DNA of 12,182 nucleotides from Baffinella frigidus (lineage: Eukaryota > Cryptophyceae > Cryptomonadales > Baffinellaceae): positions 365,658-377,839 of the forward strand of contig MU646313.1 of the NCBI GenBank assembly GCA_026770585.1, given 5' to 3'. The notes under the pieces are model-generated. The model ran no database searches. It was given only the letters and a program-made list of their open reading frames with translations, and had not been told where the DNA came from. The position numbers were made by a program, and so were the translations under genes. Positions within the stretch are counted from its first letter, which is position 1. Each line of letters begins with the position of its first letter. This document shows, piece after piece, positions 9,101-12,182 of this stretch.

Positions 9101-12100
9101 GCGGGGACGAGGTAGAGTTTGCCCACGAAAGAGGAGATGTGCCTGTACGTGCTGCCACAAGCTCGCCATCAGCGGTATTTGTACAAATAGTAATACACTG
9201 TGCCACGATAGGAGGGGGTCGACATTTCACTTAAGTGCGAAATATGAACGTTGAGAGAGCGATTCCGACTGAGCCTGCCCTCGACCGAAACATGCAAAGA
9301 ACTGAATGTTGATTTTGAAATATGGGTGGGGACGAGGTAGAGTTTGCCAACGGAAGTGGAGATGCGCCTGTACATCCTGCCACACGCACGCCATCAGCTG
9401 ATTTGACGGTGGGTCGGCTGACAGACCAACGTCGCCGCGTCTTCGAACGGTGCTTCGGAGTCCGCTGCGTACTCGCAAAGCGGCTTTCCGGCTTCTGCTG
9501 CCATCGATGGGGTCTTGACGGGCTCGTGGCTGGGATGGGCTTTCGATGGAAACCTGAATGTGGCCCAGTGGTGGGTAACGTTTTCGGCGGTGAGGACCTT
9601 CCCCCTTCTCTCCTGACCCTGTTTCCCCTCCTTCCTTCTTTCCCCCGAATATCCTCGACCGAAGTGCACCCCTCTCCTCGGGGCCTACCCGGCAGGGCCC
9701 CCGGAGGGCCAGGGGGTCAAGGGCGCGACCCGCCTCCTTGTACAATCTTTCTAGTCTACGACCATGCGAACCTTGATCTCTTTTGGGGGGTTCTTCTCTT
9801 CACACACGCCCATGCTGATCTTGCCCCTGGTGGATCTTTTCCCACTTCGCATCTACTATCCCTTGGTCTCTTTCATCTGCTTACTTGCTTCTCCTTTTTG
9901 ATCCAGGTGCGGACTATCCGATCTGCCCGCATCCTGAGCGGGACCGATCTGAGTGATTATCATGTCACGGTGAGCTCCCGTCCATGAACCCCAGAGCAAC
10001 CTCAACGCTTGCTCCACCAGAGAGAGCCCTAGAAACTCCCGCAAATCCCAGGGACTGCTTTCCAGACCCACTGCCATGTAGAACCGAACCATTCTCCGTG
10101 GCCACCCGCCTCAGACCTTTCAGTCAGCTAAACACGAGCAACGTCTCTCCTTCCATTCCACTGCTTGACAGTAACGCCAGTAACGATGGACTAAAATGCG
10201 TGCAGGACTTCCGCGTTTTGTACGACACGACTGGATCTCTGGACTGGGCGCCCATCCCGCTGGCGACGCCTACGGTGATCTCAGCCAGCCTAGATGAAAT
10301 GAACGCGTTGCAGGTTGTTGCTGTAGTCCCGAGTTTGGCCGCCCCTCCACCCAGTTCTTTCTCCTCCTGTTCCTAGGTCTGTCTCCGTCACGGTGCTGGT
10401 GGACCTGAGCCTTGGTAAGTGGTGCCGGTTGCGCACACCTCTTCCCACTTGGCTTTGTTGTTATCTGAGATGGGGCACGCAAACTGTTTCTCCAGTGTCA
10501 TGCTCGAAGTACGTTTTGCTGAAATGTCTCGTCTATCCCCAGAATGCGGCAGTGACTCTCGTGAGCGGAGCAACCGGGCGTGTGACAGTGTCGCCCGCAC
10601 AGCATGAGGTACCGCCCCAGATCATGTTGCCGAATGTTGTGTGGCAACGTGCACGGCGTGGTTGCGCAGTTCAGCTGCTCCTGGCAAGTGGTTACGCGAA
10701 ACCGCCGTGGGACGGTTGTGTGGGTGTCCATCTTGGGCCTCCTTCGGTGAAAACATCTGGTCTGTTGCACTCCCCCCCGAGAGTTCTCAGGTCACTGACT
10801 GGGCCAAGAAGGCAGTTTGCCGTCGCCACAAAATGACAGTCTGAATGGTTGGGCCGCAGATCGAGTTGACATTTGCCGCTTCAGTCGCGACGTCTGGGTT
10901 TCGACTGGAGATCTTCGCGACCGACGCCGAAAACCAAAACGCCGTTATAACGGAGGTTCTGAACACCCCTTGATCATGAGGGAAGTTTTGCTAAGCTTCA
11001 CGTCATCCTGGTGATGAAGCTCGACATGGATTTCAAAGGCTGCTTTGGAGAGCAAATTGACGTGCGCTGACACAAAGAGAACACATCCTTCATCCGTCTG
11101 GGACAACGCAAACGTATGTCAACTAGTAGGTCCTATATGTGCTCCCACTCCACCCTTGATTGGTGACAATGGGGCCGTGTGGTCTGCAGATCGAGGTGTT
11201 CACCGCATACCGTGAAGACTGGTCCCGCTGCGTGGACGGTCTCGCCTGCATCTGCGAGGCTGGATCGTACTTCAATCCAGCAGGTTCGTTGCCGCTCACC
11301 GGTTGTGTTTCATATTCCAGGCAGAAAGCGTCTTGCATCAAACATTGTGACATCGCAAGGATGAAGCCGTCGCCTGGTACCTTCAAAACAAGTTTTTTAA
11401 AAACATTTCTTTTGTTATTTTGTTTTCAGGTGCGACGAGATCGCTAGTCCTGGGCCTATTTCAAAAGACCCGGGCAGCAAAGAGCTCACGATTTGACCTG
11501 CTGTAGGGTTTATTGTTTAGCTTCTAATTGCACTCCCTGGTGCAGAGGCTTCGCGGTGCTCGACTTGCTCCAGCAACGGGCTCCAAAACGCCGTGTCTCC
11601 GGCGGGAAGCGCTTCGCAGTTTGACTGTTCCTGCGCCGTCGGCTACACTGCCGGCTCGGACTGCCCCGGTTTGAGCCCCTTCTTTCTCGCTGTTGTTCCA
11701 AAACAAACGGGCAAAGCAACGCTTCGGTGGTTTCCGAACACGATGTTGGTAGGAAACGAGAGTGTTGGCAGAAGCGTTGGGCCGTTGGTGCCCTGCATGT
11801 GCGAACAGAAGTCAGTTTGGATCTTGTTTGTGGGACGTTCACTGAAACCACGGGGGCACGCAGGTGCGTGTGCTGCGTGTCCGGTGGGGACGTTCAAGAA
11901 CACAACGGGGGCGGGGACGTGCTCTATGTGTCCGGCGGGGACGAGCTCGGTGGAAGCGAGCGATGTCGTGACAGACTGCATCTGCGTTGCGGGGTACACG
12001 GGCACCGAAGATGGAGTGGAATGCACGGCGTGTGATGCTGGGACGTTCAAGGAAACAACGGGGACAGGGGTGTGCTCTGCGTGTCCGACGGCGACGAACT

Positions 12101-12182
12101 CGGGGGAAGCCAGTGATTTTTTGACAGACTGCATCTGCGTTGTTGGATACACGGGCCCAGACGGAGCGGAGTGCACGACGTG
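77..12182 (+). CDS. Partial giant mosaic gene: RCC1 propeller / GCC2-GCC3 / RCC1 propeller / GCC2-GCC3 / discoidin-like / GCC2-GCC3 (35 exons)
   Basis: Gene model built by hand from splice-site pairs that keep phase and domain spacing. Exons: 77-154, 485-580, 690-767, 1011-1106, 1209-1286, 1495-1590, 1717-1794, 1995-2090, 2272-2371, 2532-2582, 3278-3328, 3530-3580, 3687-3770, 3901-4166, 4285-4362, 4472-4567, 4676-4852, 4976-5053, 5425-5520, 5632-5709, 5944-6039, 6161-6238, 6536-6631, 6796-6873, 7028-7123, 7312-7405, 7943-8341, 8531-8616, 9425-9589, 9907-9969, 10206-10313, 10860-10955, 11190-11283, 11546-11668, 11864-12182. Of 34 internal introns 26 are GT-AG and 8 are GC-AG. The phases (0-0 in RCC1 and discoidin-like exons, 1-1 between cysteine-rich exons) match at every join. 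Start and end lie outside the window, so signal peptide and membrane segments cannot be judged. RCC1 propellers are binding scaffolds, and Ephrin_rec_like and F5/8C-like modules are typical of extracellular proteins. A secreted or surface role is inferred. It could be two or more genes if an unseen terminator and promoter lie in a long intron, but the phase continuity argues against this. Confidence 0.72.
155..484 (+). other. Intron 1 (330 nt)
   Basis: GT-AG intron (gtgagg to gtgcag). I see no exon in it. Its first 46 nt, with the last 37 nt of exon 1, are copied in inverted orientation at 2614-2700. Open frames on the minus strand here are low-complexity and have no family features. Confidence 0.7.
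485..580 (+). CDS. Exon 2: RCC1 A half-repeat (block 1)
   Basis: 96 nt, phase 0-0. It encodes EGGFVKCWGHNGQGQLGY, then QDTSQRGDG and REMG. KCWG.N..GQLG is the diagnostic core of this bacterial/protist type of RCC1 repeat. The 3' end is followed by gcaagc, a GC donor at 581; reading on would give EMGASTPP and break the fixed spacing to LPAVDL. Glutamine replaces the usual glycine in GYGD. Confidence 0.88.
690..767 (+). CDS. Exon 3: RCC1 B half-repeat (block 1)
   Basis: 78 nt, phase 0-0, acceptor ggtggcag, donor gtaact. It encodes AKLPAVDLNGKAVAISCG and then YTCALM. The following intron opens like the one after exon 20 (gtaacttNtccgggagaag), marking the two exons as duplicates in blocks 1 and 2. 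Confidence 0.88.
1011..1106 (+). CDS. Exon 4: RCC1 A half-repeat (block 1)
   Basis: 96 nt, phase 0-0, acceptor gggtgcag, GC donor gcaagc. It encodes EGGFVKCWGQNDYGQLGY, then SDTRQRGDGGGEMG. The upstream intron shares a gattctcag-containing stretch with the intron before exon 21, its counterpart in block 2. Confidence 0.88.
1209..1286 (+). CDS. Exon 5: RCC1 B half-repeat (block 1)
   Basis: 78 nt, phase 0-0, donor gtatcg. It encodes VYLPAVDLDGTALRI and HTCALL. The upstream intron best matches the one before exon 24 (gtttcgccgggg near the 3' end), while the downstream intron matches the one after exon 22 (gggtNcagc, then gcagggtagct). The exon thus looks like a join of two different repeat lineages. 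Confidence 0.88.
1495..1590 (+). CDS. Exon 6: RCC1 A half-repeat, diverged (block 1)
   Basis: 96 nt, phase 0-0, acceptor gatgcag, GC donor gcaagc. It encodes VRGVVKCWGHNEEGQLGYGD, then VTRRGEGGDRMG. The usual EGGF opening is VRGV and EMG is RMG, so this is one of the more diverged copies, but the KCWG.N..GQLGYGD core is intact. Confidence 0.85.
1717..1794 (+). CDS. Exon 7: RCC1 B half-repeat (block 1)
   Basis: 78 nt, phase 0-0, acceptor cttggcag, donor gtacgt. It encodes ANLPAVDLHGAALEIT, then RHTCALM. Joined to exon 6 through the GC-AG intron 1591-1716 it gives RMG-ANLPAVDL, exactly the spacing of the uninterrupted family motif EMG-x-N-L-P-A-V-D-L. Confidence 0.88.
1995..2090 (+). CDS. Exon 8: last RCC1 A half-repeat of block 1
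   Basis: 96 nt, phase 0-0, acceptor aacag. It encodes AGGFTKCWGQNAWGNLGYGD, then SLQRGDQESEMG. It opens AGG rather than EGG, like exon 25, the last A exon of block 2. Its donor is a canonical gtaagt at exactly the position where most paralogues have gcaagc, which fixes the true exon end. Confidence 0.87.
2272..2371 (+). CDS. Exon 9: transition exon, final B half-repeat into cysteine-rich region
   Basis: 100 nt, phase 0 in and phase 1 out, acceptor aatgcag, donor gtaagg. It encodes ALLPAIDLGSAVAS, recognisable as a B half-repeat, but then CAPSYCAQGF and IPRGFVRVM instead of the HTCALL ending. It closes block 1 and changes the phase from 0 to 1, the phase used between all following cysteine-rich exons. 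Exon 26 plays the same part after block 2. Confidence 0.72.
2372..2531 (+). other. Intron 9 between the propeller and the first cassette (160 nt)
   Basis: GT-AG intron (gtaagg to gagcag), phase 1. It holds a possible small phase 1 exon near 2422-2480, which I did not accept. Confidence 0.55.
2532..2582 (+). CDS. Exon 10: 51-nt GCC2-type cysteine-rich cassette
   Basis: 51 nt, phase 1-1, acceptor gagcag, donor gtggct. With the carried-in base it encodes GGCVPCSAGTYMDSSEQ, a 17-residue CxxC..GTY half-module of Ephrin_rec_like (GCC2/GCC3) type. Same length and phases as exons 11 and 12. Reading past the donor meets a stop at 2611. Confidence 0.72.
2614..2700 (-). pseudogene. Inverted fragment of an RCC1 B exon plus intron start
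   Basis: Read on the minus strand, this matches 118-200: the 3' part of exon 1, its donor gtgagg and about 46 nt of intron 1. I count four substitutions and a 4-nt G insertion in about 83 aligned bases. The minus-strand exon part still reads ISAGYYHSCAIL followed by the donor, so it is undecayed, but it lacks the LPAVDL half and cannot make a full B exon. Weaker similarity runs a few bases further, to about 2707. Confidence 0.82.
2709..3051 (+). repeat. Dispersed repeat R, copy 1 (about 340 nt)
   Basis: Similar to 8618-8931 over its whole length and to 8950-9095 and 9174-9275 in part. Shared landmarks in order: gagtcgtNtgaact, gagtttgNtttgagttag, the cacttaaatat stretch, cNcggtgcc, a G run (12 G at 2825-2836), gtcgacatttcact, agattttgact, ccgactgagctgtcaag, tagacgtgcc and ending near atcaaa. 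I see no terminal inverted repeats or coding capacity. Possibly a SINE- or MITE-like element. Confidence 0.75.
2954..2987. repeat. Perfect 34-nt palindrome
   Basis: Two 17-nt arms, aaatctattcggagagg and its exact reverse complement, abut with no loop. It sits inside repeat copy 1. The matching place in copy 2 (about 8845-8870) has one arm-like sequence and no second arm, so the palindrome arose in copy 1 by local inverted duplication. Confidence 0.9.
3057..3085 (+). repeat. Partial core of dispersed repeat R
   Basis: ggggtcgacctttccc and the following ttaaatctgaaa match the central part of the repeat at 2833-2861, 9066-9094 and 9215-9243. It lies just past the end of copy 1, a truncated tandem copy. 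Confidence 0.55.
3278..3328 (+). CDS. Exon 11: 51-nt GCC2-type cysteine-rich cassette
   Basis: 51 nt, phase 1-1, acceptor gaagcag, donor gtttga. It encodes GVCLPCPVGRYTKSTGS, 17 residues with the CLPC..GRY motif. It joins exons 10 and 12 in phase to give three cassettes in a row. Its donor opens gtttgagcccct, the same as the intron at 11669, also after a cysteine-rich exon. Confidence 0.78.
3530..3580 (+). CDS. Exon 12: 51-nt GCC2-type cysteine-rich cassette
   Basis: 51 nt, phase 1-1, acceptor ctgtgcag, donor gtgatc. It encodes GECLPCPSATYSNTTGA. SNTTGA before a splice site recurs as NHTGP in exon 26 and as an internal NTTGA in exon 35, so the introns fall at a conserved place in the module. 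Confidence 0.8.
3687..3770 (+). CDS. Exon 13: GCC2/GCC3 module, second half
   Basis: 84 nt, phase 1-1, acceptor atcggcag, donor gtttga. It encodes VECSACPSGKVTAFGGGSRD, then LSECECPA. The order CxxCPxGK, GGGS, CxCPAG is the standard second half of an Ephrin_rec_like repeat and completes the module begun by exon 12. Confidence 0.82.
3901..4166 (+). CDS. Exon 14: end of cysteine-rich region fused to first RCC1 A half-repeat of block 2
   Basis: 266 nt, phase 1 in and phase 0 out, acceptor gatgcag, donor gtcagc. It begins GEYEDPTTFLCVACP and SSPSGATSIS (cysteine-rich), passes through a linker, then reads STCVHTTDGTLKCWGLNDHG, QLGLGDNSWRGDG, GEMG. CVHTTDG directly before LKCWG has no intron, unlike most other B-A joins, so the exon opens block 2 with an uninterrupted older form. 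The linker around 3990-4040 fits no clear motif; a hidden error or diverged segment is possible. Confidence 0.8.
4285..4362 (+). CDS. Exon 15: RCC1 B half-repeat (block 2)
   Basis: 78 nt, phase 0-0, acceptor actggcag, donor gtaacg. It encodes ADLRSVDLNGTVFAIASG, then HFCALL. LPAVDL has diverged to LRSVDL. The preceding donor gtcagcacccc is clearly homologous to gcaagcacccc of the other A-exon introns, with T in place of C at intron position 2. Confidence 0.86.
4472..4567 (+). CDS. Exon 16: RCC1 A half-repeat (block 2)
   Basis: 96 nt, phase 0-0, acceptor gatgcag, donor gtgatc. It encodes EGGFIKCWGYNGYGQLGYGD, then TRQRGDEGGEMG. One of three A exons with a GT rather than GC donor. Confidence 0.88.
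4676..4852 (+). CDS. Exon 17: fused B-A RCC1 unit without internal intron
   Basis: 177 nt, phase 0-0, acceptor ctggcag, GC donor gcaagc. It encodes AYLPVVVLGGRTAIAISAG, then FRESCAIL running straight into SSGLVVCWGYNGWGQLGYGD, then TIQRGDGDGEMG. This is a whole blade on one exon. It confirms that elsewhere the B-A intron falls exactly between CALL and EGG and removes no residue. The B part is one residue longer than in other copies (GGRTAIAIS against DGKAVAIS). Confidence 0.9.
4976..5053 (+). CDS. Exon 18: RCC1 B half-repeat (block 2)
   Basis: 78 nt, phase 0-0, acceptor ctgtgcag, donor gtctcg. It encodes GSLPAVDLDGKAVAISHG, then HHVCAIL. Counterpart of exon 1 by protein sequence and by the shared upstream intron. 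Confidence 0.88.
5054..5424 (+). other. Intron 18 (371 nt)
   Basis: GT-AG intron (gtctcg to gctgcag). It carries a 9-nt tandem repeat at 5124-5159. No other feature seen. It is the longest intron inside block 2. Confidence 0.65.
5124..5159 (+). repeat. Tandem repeat (agctccata) x4
   Basis: Four identical head-to-tail 9-nt units, followed by a partial fifth (agc). In one frame it would read HKL repeats, but it lies inside an intron and breaks no exon. Confidence 0.93.
5425..5520 (+). CDS. Exon 19: RCC1 A half-repeat (block 2)
   Basis: 96 nt, phase 0-0, acceptor gctgcag, GC donor gcacac (the only GC donor here that is not gcaagc). It encodes EGGFVKCWGHNAQGQLGYGD, then TIQRGDGGGEMG. Matches exon 2 (EGGFVKCWGHNGQGQLGY) in the collinear order of the two blocks. 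Confidence 0.88.
5632..5709 (+). CDS. Exon 20: RCC1 B half-repeat (block 2)
   Basis: 78 nt, phase 0-0, acceptor ttggcag, donor gtaact. It encodes VNLPAVDLNGEALAISCG, then YSCVLL. Counterpart of exon 3, with a shared downstream intron start. Confidence 0.88.
5944..6039 (+). CDS. Exon 21: RCC1 A half-repeat, diverged (block 2)
   Basis: 96 nt, phase 0-0, acceptor ggcgcag, GC donor gcaagc. It encodes EGGFVKCWGANGFGQLGQGD, then SRQRGSGANEMG. Glutamine in GQGD and serine in RGSG differ from the consensus GYGD and RGDG. Confidence 0.87.
6161..6238 (+). CDS. Exon 22: RCC1 B half-repeat (block 2)
   Basis: 78 nt, phase 0-0, acceptor ttgggcag, donor gtaacg. It encodes KYLPAVDLDGIAIAVTAG, then IHVCVLL. 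The downstream intron matches that after exon 5 (gggtNcagc and gcagggtagct). Confidence 0.88.
6536..6631 (+). CDS. Exon 23: RCC1 A half-repeat (block 2)
   Basis: 96 nt, phase 0-0, acceptor gggtgcag, GC donor gcaagc. It encodes EGGSVKCWGYNWEGQLGYGD, then QRLRGDGGSEMG. The 297-nt intron before it (6239-6535) shows no exon. Confidence 0.88.
6796..6873 (+). CDS. Exon 24: RCC1 B half-repeat (block 2)
   Basis: 78 nt, phase 0-0, acceptor cgtggcag, donor gtttct. It encodes VFLPAVDLDGTALEIFGS, then RRTCALL. Protein and upstream intron resemble exon 5, although its collinear counterpart is exon 7. Confidence 0.87.
7028..7123 (+). CDS. Exon 25: last RCC1 A half-repeat of block 2, diverged
   Basis: 96 nt, phase 0-0, acceptor gtggtag (the only TAG acceptor in the model), GC donor gcaagc. 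It encodes AGGALKCWGYNENGQLRQED, then TAVRGDNAGQMG. LGYGD has become LRQED and EMG is QMG, so the last blade is the most eroded, yet length and frame are kept. It opens AGG like exon 8. Confidence 0.84.
7312..7405 (+). CDS. Exon 26: transition exon, propeller end into cysteine-rich region
   Basis: 94 nt, phase 0 in and phase 1 out, acceptor actacag, donor gtctgt. It encodes ANLLAVSVSVATC, then IFPTTACGAGSFKNHTGP. The start is an eroded B half-repeat and the end a GSFKNHTG half-module. It joins exon 27 in phase to read GSFKNHTGP-DDCLPC. It parallels exon 9. An alternative donor gtgagt at 7327 would cut it after ANLLA and lose the cysteine module. Confidence 0.7.
7406..7942 (+). other. Intron 26 (537 nt)
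   Basis: GT-AG intron (gtctgt to cgagcag). I see no exon with the module's cysteines and no repeat-R copy. A pyrimidine-rich patch (about 7750-7775) is the only notable composition. Confidence 0.6.
7943..8341 (+). CDS. Exon 27: large GCC2/GCC3 cysteine-rich exon
   Basis: 399 nt, phase 1-1, acceptor cgagcag, donor gtcatt. About 2.5 Ephrin_rec_like modules: DDCLPCSARTYSNLSGSASC, LSCPEETFQDAAGSVACRAC, NCWCAAGFAYDSGAG, CSPCSAGTYKAAAGSVACSR, CECLAGHGVYPSCVCWPGTY, DAGACVDCP. Spacing C-x2-C, GTY or ETF, AGSVAC, CxC.AG is regular and the frame is fully open. In region 2 comparable modules are spread over four small exons, so here internal introns were lost or never gained. The frame stays open past the donor to 8446, so intron 27 could be retained at times. 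Confidence 0.88.
8531..8616 (+). CDS. Exon 28: cysteine-rich module end and proline-rich linker
   Basis: 86 nt, phase 1 in and phase 0 out, acceptor gcgcag, strong donor gtaagt. It encodes ADTDSSSGGQSISDCFSPLL, then VPHPFPPTD. Joined to exon 27 it gives CVDCP-ADTDSSSGGQSIS, the usual CxxCPAxSxSxxGxxS pattern. It brings the phase from 1 back to 0 just before the discoidin-like exons. A weaker donor gtgccc at 8590 would also be phase 0 and would drop the linker. Confidence 0.7.
8618..8931 (+). repeat. Dispersed repeat R, copy 2 (about 314 nt)
   Basis: Same ordered landmarks as copy 1 at 2709-3051: gtcgtttgaacttg, gagtttgatttgagttag, acttaaatattt, ctcggtgcc, an 8- to 9-G run, cgacNtttcac, agattttgact, ctgagctgtcaag, tagacgtgcc, tgcccgtttNcgctacg and a 3' end near atcaaac. 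The palindrome of copy 1 is absent. The repeat begins inside the splice donor of intron 28. Confidence 0.75.
8950..9095 (+). repeat. Dispersed repeat R, copy 3 (5' half)
   Basis: Starts with gagtcgttgtaacttg and gagtttgatttgagttag as in copies 1 and 2, runs through tatttatac and acacgttgccacgatagg to ggggtcgacatttcactt and gagtccgaac, then stops. About half length; the part after the core is missing. Confidence 0.7.
9103..9173 (+). repeat. 71-nt direct repeat, copy 1
   Basis: Matches 9328-9398 without gaps; I count eight mismatches in 71 positions. Starts ggggacgaggtagagtttgc and ends gccatcagc. Each copy follows a repeat R core, so the pair looks like a tandem duplication of a larger unit of about 220 nt. 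Confidence 0.85.
9174..9275 (+). repeat. Dispersed repeat R, copy 4 (core only)
   Basis: From gtatttgtac through acactgtgccacgatagg to ggggtcgacatttcactt and gcgattccgactgagc. Lacks both the 5' part and the 3' third of the full element. Lies between the two 71-nt copies. Confidence 0.65.
9328..9398 (+). repeat. 71-nt direct repeat, copy 2
   Basis: Second copy of 9103-9173, same length. It lies 26 nt upstream of the exon 29 acceptor. Confidence 0.85.
9425..9589 (+). CDS. Exon 29: discoidin-like (F5/8 type C-like) domain, first part
   Basis: 165 nt, phase 0-0, acceptor gctgacag, donor gtgagg. It encodes TNVAASSNGASESAAYS, then SGFPASAAIDGVLTGSWLG, DGNLNVAQWWVTFSA. The order NVA..SNGA, FPASAAIDG, W, then W.VTF is the N-terminal signature of the galactose-binding-like F5/8C fold, which often binds glycans. 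A stop (9419-9421) just upstream in this frame supports the acceptor. Reading on past the donor meets a stop at 9614. Confidence 0.85.
9590..9906 (+). other. Intron 29 (317 nt)
   Basis: GT-AG intron (gtgagg to gatccag), pyrimidine-rich in its first part. No exon seen. Its first 12 bases (gtgaggaccttc) resemble the first 12 of the next exon (gtgcggactatc). Confidence 0.65.
9907..9969 (+). CDS. Exon 30: discoidin-like domain, second part
   Basis: 63 nt, phase 0-0, acceptor gatccag, donor gtgagc. It encodes VRTIRSARILSGTDLSDYHV plus T. After exon 29 it gives WVTFSA-VRTIRSARIL, matching the family pattern of a beta strand (V.F..vrtI..v.v). No in-frame stop. Confidence 0.82.
10206..10313 (+). CDS. 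Exon 31: discoidin-like domain, third part
   Basis: 108 nt, phase 0-0, acceptor cgtgcag, donor gttgtt. It encodes DFRVLYDTTGSLDWAPIPL, then ATPTVISASLDEMNALQ. DYHVT-DFRVLYDTTGSLDW matches the f.v.y....W..v stretch of the family. The donor is not strong; gtgatc at 10275 is also phase 0 and would shorten the exon by 13 residues. Confidence 0.78.
10314..10859 (+). other. Intron 31 (546 nt)
   Basis: GT-AG intron (gttgtt to gccgcag). Two stretches inside have plausible splice borders: 10377-10414 (tcctag / gtaagt, 38 nt) and 10543-10608 (ccccag / gtaccg, 66 nt, phase 0-0, reading NAAVTLVSGATGRVTVSPAQ then HE). The second could be an optional exon, but the domain reads well without it. Confidence 0.55.
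10860..10955 (+). CDS. Exon 32: discoidin-like domain, fourth part
   Basis: 96 nt, phase 0-0, acceptor gccgcag, donor gttctg. It encodes IELTFAASVATSGFRLEIF, then ATDAENQNAVITE. The pattern .TF.a..a...R.ei.....ITE is the C-terminal half of F5/8C-like domains. In-frame reading past the donor stays open a short way, so the exact end rests on the fit to exon 33. Confidence 0.8.
11190..11283 (+). CDS. Exon 33: end of discoidin-like domain into cysteine-rich region
   Basis: 94 nt, phase 0 in and phase 1 out, acceptor tctgcag, donor gttcgt. It encodes IEVFTAYREDWSRCVDGLAC, then ICEAGSYFNPA. ITE-IEVFTA completes the domain's last strand and CVDGLACICEAGSYF starts a new cysteine-rich module. It parallels exons 9 and 26 in shifting the phase from 0 to 1. 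Confidence 0.82.
11546..11668 (+). CDS. Exon 34: GCC2/GCC3 module
   Basis: 123 nt, phase 1-1, acceptor gtgcag, donor gtttga. It encodes EASRCSTCSSNGLQNAVS, then PAGSASQFDCSCAVGYTAGS, DCP. CxxC, AGS, CxCAVGYTAG is a clear Ephrin_rec_like second half. Joined to exon 33 it gives GSYFNPA-EASRCSTC. Confidence 0.85.
11832..11858 (+). pseudogene. Relic of a GCC2 half-module in the tail of intron 34
   Basis: Reads GTFTETTGA, resembling GTFKNTTGA at 11887 and GTFKETTGT at 12040. It ends five bases before the exon 35 acceptor and is one base out of frame with the exon, so it cannot be read into it directly. Most likely a leftover of the local duplication that made the modules of exon 35. Confidence 0.6.
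11864..12182 (+). CDS. Exon 35: tandem GCC2/GCC3 modules, runs off the window
   Basis: At least 319 nt, phase 1 in, acceptor acgcag, open to the window end. It encodes GACAACPVGTFKNTTGAG, CSMCPAGTSSVEASDVVTDC, ICVAGYTGTEDGVECTAC, DAGTFKETTGTGVCSACP, TATNSGEASDFLTDCICVV, GYTGPDGAECTT. Two near-identical modules start at 11887 and 12040, a 153-nt (51-residue) period, so this part was duplicated recently at the DNA level. The protein continues downstream. Confidence 0.88.

Larger units (their letters stand above)
8617..9424 (+). other. Intron 28 (808 nt), built largely of repeats
   Basis: GT-AG intron (gtaagt to gctgacag), the longest in the model. It contains repeat R copies 2, 3 and 4 and both copies of a 71-nt duplication, leaving little unique sequence. 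The donor lies at the 5' end of repeat copy 2. A short open frame from 9322 covers the second 71-nt copy, but nothing marks it as an exon. Confidence 0.62.

Noticed and set aside
10377-10414. Small exon with gtaagt donor reading SVSVTVLVDLSL
   Set aside because: Its 38-nt length does not fit the phase 0 of exons 31 and 32. Kept only as an optional or cryptic exon.

Overview
The window reads as nuclear DNA of a unicellular eukaryote, most plausibly a microalga or related protist. The evidence is one long plus-strand gene cut into many small exons by GT-AG and GC-AG introns, encoding an extracellular-type mosaic protein. I cannot fix the lineage. Dinoflagellates (known for GC donors) and cryptophytes (rich in this kind of cysteine-rich protein) both fit, but this is a weak inference. 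No bacterial operon, RNA gene, CRISPR array, promoter, start codon or gene end was seen.

By joining splice sites that keep phase and domain spacing, I recover 35 exons (77 to 12182, open at both ends), 3893 coding nt and about 1300 codons. Every junction is phase-compatible and no in-frame stop is needed. The layout is: (1) 77-2371, the last part of an RCC1-type beta-propeller; (2) 2532-3985, small cysteine-rich Ephrin_rec_like (GCC2/GCC3) modules, three of them on 51-nt phase 1-1 exons; (3) 4050-7350, a second RCC1 block with seven A and seven B half-repeats, which matches the seven blades of RCC1; (4) 7350-8616, GCC2/GCC3 modules, mostly on one 399-nt exon; (5) 9425-11220, a discoidin-like (F5/8 type C-like) domain on five exons; (6) 11229-12182, GCC2/GCC3 modules running off the window.

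Each RCC1 blade is split at two fixed points, giving a 78-nt B exon (LPAVDL to CALL) and a 96-nt A exon (EGGFVKCWG to EMG), all phase 0. Introns after A exons use GC donors in 8 of 11 cases. All other introns use GT. Block 1 is collinear with the last part of block 2 and shares intron sequence with it, so the propeller was duplicated with its introns. Long introns hold a dispersed repeat family, a perfect 34-nt palindrome, an inverted RCC1 exon fragment, a 71-nt duplication and a 9-nt tandem repeat. The protein is probably a large secreted or surface protein. Its ligand and role cannot be told from the sequence.
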